From CAZOOK01 sp964581385 (lineage in GTDB: Bacteria; Pseudomonadota; Gammaproteobacteria; Nevskiales; Nevskiaceae): a stretch of DNA of 64,000 nt. Within the stretch, counting starts at the first letter, position 1, and each line of letters begins with the position of its first letter. Below the pieces are notes generated by a model. That model saw only the letters and a program-made list of their open reading frames with translations. It did no database searches and was not told where the DNA came from. The stretch is taken from contig CAZOOK010000028.1 of the NCBI GenBank assembly GCA_964581385.1, positions 1 to 64,000 of the forward strand, read 5' to 3'. Positions 8,763 through 16,623 of the stretch are shown piece by piece. The translations under genes were made by a program, and so were the position numbers.

Positions 8763-9577
8763 TAGTTTTCTAACTGAAACGAGTGCGGGCTGAAGTAGTT
8801 GGCCGCAATCGAATTGCTGCTGGCAACGCCGACCACCCGCAACGTGGTCCTCGTCGCAGCCTTGAAATCACGCACATCAATACTGGATGCGTACCAGTAC
8901 TTGTCGGACTGCTGCAGCGCCGTTGCGGGCGCACGTAGTTCCTTGAGCACCTCGTCGTTCTGGTAAAAATCCACTTTCAGCGCGACACAGGTTTTGCGGT
9001 CCACCCAGGCGCGCACGCTGGTATAACGCGACGCTTGCCCGGCGCGCGGGCGCATCGCCAAAACCCATACCGCGCGACCATCGAGTTCCGCAGTAGGCTC
9101 CAGTTTGTTGTCGCCATTGTTGCCGTCGAACGCAGTCTCGATTTCCTTTACATCGTTGAAGCTGAGATCGGTACCGAGCAACGAACCGTCGGCGCCGGCT
9201 CCGCTAATGCGCCGCACGCGTCCGAGCGAAGGCAGATATACGAACATCTGATCCTCATCGCCCGCCTCCGCCTCGCGCAGCAGATACGCGGCACCGGACA
9301 AATCCGCCGGCGAGGAAATCCGTAGCCTTGCGCGGACCAATCCTTTTTCGGTGGCAACAACCAGCTTGCCCTTCAGAACCCGGCTCTCGACATCGTGGTC
9401 GAACGACGTCAGCTCGATATCCTGGATACGGACAGCCGGCGGCAGATTGCCTCGCATGCAATTCAATACCGACTGCACGGATTCCTCCGCTCTCGCGGGG
9501 GACGCGGCAAGCGTGGCGAGCAGAATCGCGGCGGCGGACACAAGCGCTCGAACCGTGGCGGCTAGTCGTATTTTCAT
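8762..9577 (-). CDS. Periplasmic LolA-like outer-membrane lipoprotein-sorting family protein
   Basis: A 271-residue exported protein. ATG 9577 is chosen over the upstream in-frame start because it is preceded by AAGGGAG at good spacing and begins a clear signal peptide (MKIRLAATVRALVSAAAILL ending ASPARA-EE). The body has the pattern of the 'outer membrane lipoprotein-sorting' family often encoded beside MMPL transporters: VLNCMRGNLP, LLREAEAGDEDQMFVYLPSL, RVRRISG, LLGTDLSFNDV, and a Cys in DRKTCVALKVDFY. It sits directly upstream of, and overlaps by one base with, the RND transporter. It probably receives or hands over a lipidic cargo in the periplasm (inference from the family pairing). Confidence 0.88.
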   Translation of the reverse strand: MKIRLAATVRALVSAAAILLATLAASPARAEESVQSVLNCMRGNLPPAVRIQDIELTSFDHDVESRVLKGKLVVATEKGLVRARLRISSPADLSGAAYLLREAEAGDEDQMFVYLPSLGRVRRISGAGADGSLLGTDLSFNDVKEIETAFDGNNGDNKLEPTAELDGRAVWVLAMRPRAGQASRYTSVRAWVDRKTCVALKVDFYQNDEVLKELRAPATALQQSDKYWYASSIDVRDFKAATRTTLRVVGVASSNSIAANYFSPHSFQLEN

Positions 9578-9696
9578 TGGCTCCCTTCGATTCGCGGCGA
9601 CTGCGAATACGAATAGTCTACGCCGCGCCGACCGATGACCGGCTTCATCCGTACCGACGCGCCACCTTCGAGTGGCTGACACGGATATGGCGGCAA

Positions 9697-9739
9697 TGTG
9701 AACTGCGTCACAGAAACGAACTTCCACCTCGAATATATT
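9697..9739 (+). promoter_or_regulatory. Predicted class II CRP-type promoter
   Basis: A perfect CRP consensus palindrome TGTGA-ACTGCG-TCACA occupies 9697-9712 (centre 9704.5). TATATT at 9734-9739 lies where a -10 would be if the site were centred at -41.5, giving a start near 9746. It reads into the small exported ORF at 9818. The same 16-mer with the same geometry occurs at 14893. CRP, Clp or Vfr could be the binding protein. Confidence 0.7.
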
Positions 9740-9817
9740 CGCGTCTGGAAACAATCCAGGTGCGCCGTTGGTAACGGCGTGCGTCACTCATAGTACTTGG
9801 AATTCTGGAGAAAACGG

Positions 9818-10063
9818 ATGGAAACGGCCTCTCGGTATCGGCCGAGCCTGTTCATCACTGCCGTCTGGGTCATTGCGATGCCTTTGGAGGCTTACGGCGC
9901 CAATGCTCGGGTGCCTTTGTGCGAGCCCCTCATCCTCAACTCGACGGCCTTCGAGTACCAGAAGTTATTCACCAGAGCCTCTGTGGCCCGAGCGGTCGAT
10001 GGCAGCTTCGTGGCCGCGTGGTCGGCCAACCCGTCGGGAGGAAATGACGAATCCGTGCCCTAG
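9818..10063 (+). pseudogene. Short exported-protein ORF, probably the truncated remnant of a larger gene
   Basis: ATG 9818 follows GGAG at 7 bases and opens an 81-codon frame with a signal peptide (METASRYRPSLFITAVWVIA...EAYGA). The rest (RASVARAVDGSFVAAWSANP) looks like the first unit of the repeating DxxGxFVxxW pattern that runs through the 426-residue protein at 16624-17904. It stops after one unit, 76 bases before the end of the convergent peptidase gene. A complete promoter and ribosome site followed by an abrupt stop suggest a 3'-truncated gene. A genuine short secreted protein cannot be excluded. Confidence 0.55.
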
Positions 10064-10139
10064 CTGGCAGCCTGCTGTCGGAGTTTGGGGATCGTCGCGA
10101 GGCTCTGGACGCGTGGACTGACGAAGAACAACAATGGCC

Positions 10140-12083
10140 TCAGTCCGCCGGGTTGTGCTCTTTCACGAAGGCCACCGCAGCCTTCAGCATGGCGACGCGC
10201 GTAGCTTCGTGCGACAGCCAGTGATCCTCACCGGGCATCACGACGAAATCGACCGCTTTTTTGGCTTTCTTCAGCGCCGCGGCCATTTCCTCGCTCTGCT
10301 CGATCGGCACGACTGTGTCGTCCTTGCCATGGATCAGCAAGATCGGAGCGTCCGCATGATCCGCCAGCAGCGCCGGAGAGATGCTGCGCATCGCCACATC
10401 GCCCTCTTTGTCGGCGCCAGTGACGGCACGCCAGTAACGCGTCGCGCCGCCGGGGGTGTAACCATGTTTCTCGATTTGCCAGCCAAAGAAAGACTGCATA
10501 TCCGAAGGACCTGCAACCGAGACCGCGCAGCGATAAATCCCGTTTTGCAGGGTCACGCCGGCCAGTGCGGCATAGCCGCCGTAGCTGCCGCCGACGATGC
10601 AGACGCGCTTTGGATCGATGAGGCCCTGTGCCACGAGCGCTGCAACACCGTCGGATAGATCGGTTTGCATCTTGCGCCCCCATTGGCCATATCCGGCTTG
10701 GCGGAATTCCGTGCCATAGCCGGATGAGCCGCGGTAATTGGGCTGGAACACCGCGTAACCCGCCGCAGCGTAGGCCTGGGCCCACCAGTCAAAGCCGACG
10801 CGGTCGCGGACATCGATCGGTCCTCCGTGCGGCAACATCACCAGCGGCAACTTTTCCGGCTTGCGGCCCGGCGGTAACGTCAGCACGCCTTCGATATCGA
10901 GACCGTCCGCTGCTTTGTATTTGATCCAGCTCGTGGGACCGACGTCGGACCGATGAATCTCCGGATACGAATAGCCGAGGGGATCGGCCTTGCCGGTTGC
11001 GATATCGACCAGCCAGTAAGTGCCGGAATCGTCGTTGCCGTCGGTCTTGACGATCATCCGCGCCAGATCATGACTGAAGGACACGAGTTCAACTTCGTAG
11101 CCTGGCAAGGCCTTGCGAGCGCCGTTGTAGCGCGCTTGAAGTTTGCGGTCGAAAAAAAAAGCGTGCGGTTCTTGATCGACATCCGTACCAATCAGGTATC
11201 CGTTGTCCGGATCGAATAAATAATCCTCAACGTAACCGTGGATGGTCAGCTCTTCGGCCTTGCCATCCGCGACCGATATTTCCTCGAACACATCGGGATC
11301 TCCGGTCTGGTCCAGGACCAGCACCGTGCCAGGTCCGCGCCCGAGTCCGAGCAGTCCGATGTTATGAATCGGCGATATTTTCTCGATCAACGGTTTGCTG
11401 TAACCCTTGCCGGGACGAAGCCGCCATTTACCGTCGCTCTCGTCGTATTCTGAGTGCGCGAGAATCGAGCCATCCCTGCCCACTACCCAGCCGCGATCAT
11501 TGTGGCTCGCCTCCGCTTCTAGTGTTGTCTGCCCCGAGTCGAGATCAACGCGGTAGATGTCGGGATAAGTGTGGGTAAGGCGGTACTGTTCGGTCATGCG
11601 AGCACCGGCGTAAGTAATTCCGCCAAAATACCCGTATACATGGCCGTCAAGATGGGTTGAACCGTAGTAGCCTGCCACTAGACGGGCGATGTTCGGAGCG
11701 CTCTGGAATATCGGAAAGCTCTTCCCGTCCATTCCGAATTCGATCATCTCCGCGGCCTCGAACGCCCCTATGGAAAGGAGGGGCTCAGCGGTCGGGCTGC
11801 TTAGAGTCACCAGCAAATGGGCATCGTCGGCCCAAGTCAGGTCGCGAATCTTCGCATCGCCAACCTCACTGGAGAACAGAGGCTTGCCGTCGAAGCTGAG
11901 GACGCCGAGCCGGCGCTTTTCGCCGATGGTTGCGATGAACGCATAACGCGCGCCGGACGGTGACAGCTGTACCCGCTCCACACCCGGCAGACGGCCATAA
12001 GCTTCGACCGGCGGCGCGCCTCGTGCCACGGTCATTGCCAGCCATGCGGCCACCGCCACAAAGCAGCATGTCGATTTCTTCAT
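10140..12083 (-). CDS. Exported S9-family serine peptidase (prolyl-oligopeptidase/acylaminoacyl-peptidase type)
   Basis: A 647-residue protein. ATG 12083 is chosen because AAGGTGGGG precedes it and it begins a signal peptide (MKKSTCCFVAVAAWLAMTVARG-AP). The N-terminal half (about 30-400) is beta-propeller-like (VERVQLSPSGARYAFIATIG; DLTWADDAHLLVTL). The C-terminal half is the alpha/beta-hydrolase peptidase domain, with HGGPIDVRDRVGFDWWAQAY, the nucleophile in GGSYGGYA (Ser about 500), the Asp in LLIHGKDDTVVPIEQ and the His in MPGEDHWLSH. It is likely to degrade oligopeptides in the periplasm. An unusual run of nine or ten A residues (about 11152-11161) encodes FFF and might be prone to slippage. 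Confidence 0.94.
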   Translation of the reverse strand: MKKSTCCFVAVAAWLAMTVARGAPPVEAYGRLPGVERVQLSPSGARYAFIATIGEKRRLGVLSFDGKPLFSSEVGDAKIRDLTWADDAHLLVTLSSPTAEPLLSIGAFEAAEMIEFGMDGKSFPIFQSAPNIARLVAGYYGSTHLDGHVYGYFGGITYAGARMTEQYRLTHTYPDIYRVDLDSGQTTLEAEASHNDRGWVVGRDGSILAHSEYDESDGKWRLRPGKGYSKPLIEKISPIHNIGLLGLGRGPGTVLVLDQTGDPDVFEEISVADGKAEELTIHGYVEDYLFDPDNGYLIGTDVDQEPHAFFFDRKLQARYNGARKALPGYEVELVSFSHDLARMIVKTDGNDDSGTYWLVDIATGKADPLGYSYPEIHRSDVGPTSWIKYKAADGLDIEGVLTLPPGRKPEKLPLVMLPHGGPIDVRDRVGFDWWAQAYAAAGYAVFQPNYRGSSGYGTEFRQAGYGQWGRKMQTDLSDGVAALVAQGLIDPKRVCIVGGSYGGYAALAGVTLQNGIYRCAVSVAGPSDMQSFFGWQIEKHGYTPGGATRYWRAVTGADKEGDVAMRSISPALLADHADAPILLIHGKDDTVVPIEQSEEMAAALKKAKKAVDFVVMPGEDHWLSHEATRVAMLKAAVAFVKEHNPAD

Positions 12084-12187
12084 TCCCCACCTTCCCCGAT
12101 GAATGCATGCATTCTTGGATGGGGCTGCGCGGACGTCAATATGGGCCGCCACCAACCTCTAGCGGATCACCAATCGGAACCGGGTGG

Positions 12188-12203
12188 TGTTCACACGGGA
12201 ACA
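12188..12203. promoter_or_regulatory. Perfect inverted repeat upstream of the S9 peptidase gene
   Basis: TGTTC-ACACGG-GAACA forms 5-base perfect arms around a 6-base spacer, about 105 bases before the peptidase start, in a 247-base gap without genes. The geometry resembles a dimeric regulator site, but no specific family can be named. Confidence 0.3.
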
Positions 12204-12330
12204 TTGGGTCAGCCTTGTGACCGGTCGTCGCGGCCGTGACTCGGCTACGAGTTGGATAATCACCCGCAATCCGCCATTAGATAGATGTAGCGGGGATAAG
12301 ACATCTTAGCTTGACGAATACCAAGCGAAC

Positions 12331-14625
12331 TCACGGACAGGAGGTGATCAACGTCGGCAGCACACTGGTCGGCACCGACGCTTTCAGCGCCGGATCTGCC
12401 TGTCCGGTCAACGCGTACTCATAGAGCATCGCGAGGCGCGCTTGACCGGTCGTGTTCGGGTGGACGCCGTCGGTGTTGATGACCGATTCGTTAGTGCTCG
12501 CAACGAACTTGTTCCAGTCGATGAGGCCCGAATGGGATACATACCGGCTGTCACCGGGCGTGACTAGGCCGCGGAGTTCGGTGTTGATCTGAGCCGCCTT
12601 GCTGGCGAACGGTGTCGTCGTGGCATTGATCGTAACTGCGTAGCGACACCGGGAATTCCCATAGGAAGCCCACAGTTTCTCGATCTCCTGGCGCGTCTGC
12701 ACTGCGGTGACGTCGAAGGTGCCGACCCAAGCGTCGTTGGTGCCAAGGTTGGTAATGGCCGTGTCCGGATGGCTCGACCCCATATGATCGGCCCAGAAGC
12801 GCATCTCGTGCGATTGGTAGCCGGGTATGCCGAGCTCGTTAAGTTGGTTGGTGTCGACATTCTGATCGAAGACCGACGGCGCGCTCATATAGGTGATGGA
12901 ATCACCGACCACCGACACGCTGTTGGCTTGGGGACCGTTGCCGACGTAGGGCGTGAACCAGCCAACCACCCGGATCTCGACGGTGACTTGGTTGGTGCCG
13001 ACCAGGAAGGCGATCTTGCCGTCCGGACCGACGTCGGCGAACACAAGGCGCGTCGATTGCTGATAGAGGCCCGCCTGCACCTGTGGCGCTAAAGGCATCG
13101 GCCGGCCATCGCCCCACACGGTGAGGCTCGTCGGCCCGACCGCTCCCCACAGATGCACAATCAAGGCCACCGAGGAGACTCCAGTCGGCGGAACCCCTCC
13201 CGCGCCGAGGATCGGGAACGTGCGTGTCACCCCCGCTCCTTCACGGTAAGTCGTTGTCACGAAGACCTCGGCTGGATCTTGCGTCTGGAACCGGGCACCG
13301 GTCGAGTATGCCGTGTAGCTCGACCACTCGAACCAACCGACAAAGCTGAGATCGATATCAACACTGCCGTCGGACAGCCCATCGGTTTGGGCGTAGGTCA
13401 CCTTGATCGTGCCGGTGGTGTCGACCGGTACAGTGACTTGGTTGCTCATCGTCTGGTTGGCCGCGAACGAAACGTGCTCCAGCCCGCCACCGAGTGAGAG
13501 GTACCCGGCCTTGGTGGCATTGCGCGCCGTGACGTTGAGGGTGACAGCGCGCATCCCAACGCCGTAGTCGGCACCGTTCAACGGAGCACCATCCAAACCG
13601 CGAAGATCGACCGAGTAGCCAGCACTGCCTGGAACGAGGTGAACGCCGGTCCTGAGCGCCGTTGTGGTGGCCGGGGTGTAGTTGTTCGCCGCATCGAACC
13701 AACCGATGAGATCGACCATGACGTAAGCACGTGCCCCGTCCGGATCTGACGGCGGGTTGGGGAGATTCGGACTGCTCGCGGGAAGATCGATCAGCAGCGT
13801 CCCGTTGCTAAGGCTGCTGGTGATGATCTTGGAAGCTGCGGCGGTCTCGTTGTAATTGAACTGGGCGACCAGTGAGCTATCGTTCTGGTTGGGTGCATGC
13901 ACGTTGATCAGCCGCCCAAGGTTGTGAGCATTCGGCGGGGACAGTACGGATACCCTTACAACGGCCTGGGTCGCAGCCGATGCGCCCGGCTGGCTCGAAA
14001 TAGCCAAGGGGATGCTATTGCCGTAGGTAAGCAGCGACTGCCGCCCGTCGTAGATCGTTGTCGAGACGGCCGGCTGAAAGCGGTTGTGATAGACGCAGGG
14101 GCTAAAGCAACTTTGTTGCGTAGCATAGAAGCCCACAACACTGACCTTGACGTGCGCGGCGGCCGGGCCGACGTTGGTCACGAAAATGCTCCCATCGGTC
14201 GCCACCCGCGTGGAGATTTGCGCATCGACATTTTGGTTGGCCGGGTACTGAATGACACTGCTTTTGTCGGGCTCGTTAGCGCTGCTAACATCGTTAGAGC
14301 CAATCCGCACTGTTCCAGCAGTCGTTGACTGCCCGATTGTCACGTTGACCAAAACCGATGAAGTCTGGGACACAGGCGGTGTACCGCCCAGATTGGCTAC
14401 GGCGACCGGTTGACGAACACCTGTAGGCACTGTGGCATCGATCGCCGTATACAACACCGCGAGTGGGAAGTAGCCCAGCGGACCCGACACGGGTTCGTTG
14501 ATGGTCGCGGCGGCTCCGACTTCCGTCGGCAGGAACACGATCGTGCTGAGCAGTAGTCCGAGGAATATCCCGACACGCAATGTCCCCAAAGCGACGCAAC
14601 CGCGGCGGTTCGTGTTGATCAGCAT
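12331..14625 (-). CDS. Exported SGNH/GDSL hydrolase preceded by four beta-sandwich repeats
   Basis: A 764-residue protein. ATG 14625 begins a signal peptide (MLINTNRRGCVALGTLRVG...GAAATI) and has GGGGAAAG upstream, so it is preferred to a farther in-frame start at 14772. Four repeats of about 120-150 residues follow. Each ends in a similar strand: VSVVGFYA, VDLIGWFD, LSFVGWFE and IRVVGWFT. The repeats (e.g. SSVLVNVTIGQSTTAGTVRI) resemble domains common in secreted actinobacterial proteins. The last 200 residues are an SGNH hydrolase: VVGDSITY (block I Ser), GTNDAW (block III Asn) and DGVHPN (Asp/His). It is probably a secreted esterase or lipase. Substrate unknown. Confidence 0.88.
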   Translation of the reverse strand: MLINTNRRGCVALGTLRVGIFLGLLLSTIVFLPTEVGAAATINEPVSGPLGYFPLAVLYTAIDATVPTGVRQPVAVANLGGTPPVSQTSSVLVNVTIGQSTTAGTVRIGSNDVSSANEPDKSSVIQYPANQNVDAQISTRVATDGSIFVTNVGPAAAHVKVSVVGFYATQQSCFSPCVYHNRFQPAVSTTIYDGRQSLLTYGNSIPLAISSQPGASAATQAVVRVSVLSPPNAHNLGRLINVHAPNQNDSSLVAQFNYNETAAASKIITSSLSNGTLLIDLPASSPNLPNPPSDPDGARAYVMVDLIGWFDAANNYTPATTTALRTGVHLVPGSAGYSVDLRGLDGAPLNGADYGVGMRAVTLNVTARNATKAGYLSLGGGLEHVSFAANQTMSNQVTVPVDTTGTIKVTYAQTDGLSDGSVDIDLSFVGWFEWSSYTAYSTGARFQTQDPAEVFVTTTYREGAGVTRTFPILGAGGVPPTGVSSVALIVHLWGAVGPTSLTVWGDGRPMPLAPQVQAGLYQQSTRLVFADVGPDGKIAFLVGTNQVTVEIRVVGWFTPYVGNGPQANSVSVVGDSITYMSAPSVFDQNVDTNQLNELGIPGYQSHEMRFWADHMGSSHPDTAITNLGTNDAWVGTFDVTAVQTRQEIEKLWASYGNSRCRYAVTINATTTPFASKAAQINTELRGLVTPGDSRYVSHSGLIDWNKFVASTNESVINTDGVHPNTTGQARLAMLYEYALTGQADPALKASVPTSVLPTLITSCP

Positions 14626-14892
14626 GATGCTTTCCCCAGAGCCCCAATGAGCGTTGGAGTAGAGCAGATAGAGGAGAGAGTAGCAATGTGCCGATAGCCG
14701 CCGGTCGATCGTCAAATCAAAATGCCCAAAAGCGGACATGGGTCCTGGTGACGCAATTTGGCGCGCTTGCATTGCACCGACGGACTGGCCAGCTCTGACT
14801 TGTACTTGTGCACGTACTTATGCACGAGGCCTTCGTTACTGTAATCGTGTCTTTAGATTTTGCAAGGATGCTTTCAGACTGTCACTAAGAAG

Positions 14893-14935
14893 TGTGAACT
14901 GCGTCACACATGCAATGTACCTCGGTGGCTATAGT
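14893..14935 (+). promoter_or_regulatory. Predicted class II CRP-type promoter, identical operator to 9697
   Basis: TGTGA-ACTGCG-TCACA at 14893-14908 (centre 14900.5) is base-for-base the 16-mer at 9697-9712. TATAGT at 14930-14935 supplies a -10, placing the start near 14942 with the site at -41.5. It reads into the repeat protein at 14973 and lies in the divergent gap with the SGNH hydrolase, so it might influence both genes. Confidence 0.72.
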
Positions 14936-14972
14936 TTGTTGTGGGATTATTTAAAAAATAAAAAGGAAGCCT

Positions 14973-16511
14973 ATGAGAAAACTACTCGAGGCCGCCGCTG
15001 CGGCCGCCTTCGTTTTGGCCGGCTCGCGCGCAGAAGCTGCCGCCAGTTACCTATTACATGACATGGCAATGGATTACAGCGAGGGCTATGGAATCTCCGC
15101 TGCACCGCTGGTGGCAGGCACGGATGGAAATTTTTACGGTGTCGCGGCGGAAGGCGTTTTCACCGCTACGACACAGGCCGGCGGCACCGTATTCAAGATG
15201 ACGCCGACGGGCACGTTAACGGTTCTGCACGTGTTGGACGAAGCGCCAGTCAATGGTCCTTACATCAATGCGGAGGGTGTTTTCCCATGCGGGCTGGTAC
15301 GCGCTGGTGATGGCGCCTTTTACGGCAGTGCCATACGTGGCGGCGCCAATGGCAGCGGGACTGTATTCCGCGTGACTGAGGAAGGCGTGTTCACCGTGCT
15401 GTACACCTTCAGTGCCAGCGCATCCGACGGGACGAACGTCGGCGGTATTTGGCCCGAGACGATCCTGGTCGGTGCCGACGGCGCGCTCTATGGGACCACC
15501 GCCTCCGGTGGCACCAGCGGCAAGGGCACCTTCTTCAAGCTGACTTTCGACGGAAATCTGACGACGCTCTACAACTTCAGCAACGACTACAGCCCATTAC
15601 AGAACCTATTGATTGCCGGCGACGATGGTAATTTCTATGGCGCCTCCGGCAATACGTATGGTGGCTTCGGCAATACAGTGTTCAAATTGACCGCCACGGG
15701 TGGTTATTCGGTGGTGCATCAATTGGCCGCATCAGAAGGCCAATTTGTAACGGCCATGACCGCCGGTAGGGACGGCTATCTCTACGTTGCGACAGTCATC
15801 GACGGCGGCTTTTCGCAGGTCGGAGTCAGCTTGGGTTCAGTTTTGCGTCTCACAACTAGTGGCAACGTGACCGTGCTACATCAGTTCGCACCCGAGGTAT
15901 ACCGATACGACTGGTCAGGTTGTTGGGGGGACAATCCATGCAAGTGGCTGCCGTACCCGCTGGGGATCAATGCAGATGGCGGTAGTGTCGAGACACTGCT
16001 GCAAGCAGCCGGTGGCACGCTTTACGGAAGCATGACGAATCTCGGCCCCGATGGCGGCGGCGGAATTTTTTCCTTAACCCAGGACGGTGTTTTCACTCTG
16101 CTGAATAGCAACGGCGGACTTGCGCCATACTCGTCCGCAGGTACCCTCACCGATGCCGGCGATGGTGGCTACATCCTCACCGTCGAAAGCAGATCCGGCT
16201 TGTATCCAGAAAGCATCGTCAAGCTAGTGCCGAATGCCCCGCTTTCGGTCCATGCTGCCTTTACGCCATCGACGGTGCGCTTATTCGGAACGGCCAAGCT
16301 CAGCTGGAGCTCGACCGGTGCTTCTTCCTGCACCATAACTGGCGACTATGCCGACAGCATGAAGGACGTTACCGCCACCTCCGGCAGTCGCAGCGTCCGG
16401 GTTTGGAGCATCCAGAGACGCAAACCGGCGACGTTCTTCGCAGTGGTCAATTGCAAGAGCGCGGATGGTCTGGGTGTGGCCAACGCGGTGGCGCCGCTGG
16501 CAGTTCAATAG
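14973..16511 (+). CDS. Exported TIGR03803-type repeat protein with C-terminal Ig-like module
   Basis: A 512-residue protein with AAGGAAG about 6 bases before ATG 14973 and a signal peptide (MRKLLEAAAAAAFVLAGSRAEA). Six units with the pattern GTVFKxTxxGxxTVLxxF are visible (GTVFKMTPTGTLTVLHVL, GTVFRVTEEGVFTVLYTF, GTFFKLTFDGNLTTLYNF, NTVFKLTATGGYSVVHQL, GSVLRLTTSGNVTVLHQF, GGIFSLTQDGVFTLL), several preceded by DGxFYG. This is the Gloeo/Verruco repeat, likely a beta-propeller. From about residue 420 an Ig-like module with SSTGASSCTITG matches the modules in the protein at 1-839. Function unknown. It sits just downstream of a predicted CRP-type promoter. Confidence 0.9.
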   Translation: MRKLLEAAAAAAFVLAGSRAEAAASYLLHDMAMDYSEGYGISAAPLVAGTDGNFYGVAAEGVFTATTQAGGTVFKMTPTGTLTVLHVLDEAPVNGPYINAEGVFPCGLVRAGDGAFYGSAIRGGANGSGTVFRVTEEGVFTVLYTFSASASDGTNVGGIWPETILVGADGALYGTTASGGTSGKGTFFKLTFDGNLTTLYNFSNDYSPLQNLLIAGDDGNFYGASGNTYGGFGNTVFKLTATGGYSVVHQLAASEGQFVTAMTAGRDGYLYVATVIDGGFSQVGVSLGSVLRLTTSGNVTVLHQFAPEVYRYDWSGCWGDNPCKWLPYPLGINADGGSVETLLQAAGGTLYGSMTNLGPDGGGGIFSLTQDGVFTLLNSNGGLAPYSSAGTLTDAGDGGYILTVESRSGLYPESIVKLVPNAPLSVHAAFTPSTVRLFGTAKLSWSSTGASSCTITGDYADSMKDVTATSGSRSVRVWSIQRRKPATFFAVVNCKSADGLGVANAVAPLAVQ

Positions 16512-16562
16512 CAGAACATACCCAACTGTATAGCCGCAGCGATAAACGAAGCGAATCCCGCC

Positions 16563-16586
16563 TTAGGCGTGATTTAGAGCGCCTAA
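16563..16586. terminator. Possible bidirectional hairpin between convergent genes
   Basis: TTAGGCG and CGCCTAA form a 7-bp stem around a 10-base loop in the 112-base gap between two converging genes. No T-tract follows on either strand, so terminator function is uncertain. Confidence 0.35.
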
Positions 16587-16623
16587 CGTAGAGGATCGTG
16601 ACAGCGGCTGCCCTCAATTTAGA

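Noticed and set aside
7833..8765. 310-codon plus-strand frame opposite the RND gene
   Set aside because: Very Arg/Gln/His-rich and without a ribosome site. It is the shadow of the transporter gene.
12084..12155. N-terminal extension of the S9 peptidase to position 12155
   Set aside because: ATG 12083 has a ribosome site and begins a normal signal peptide, while the extension would place 24 unrelated residues before it.
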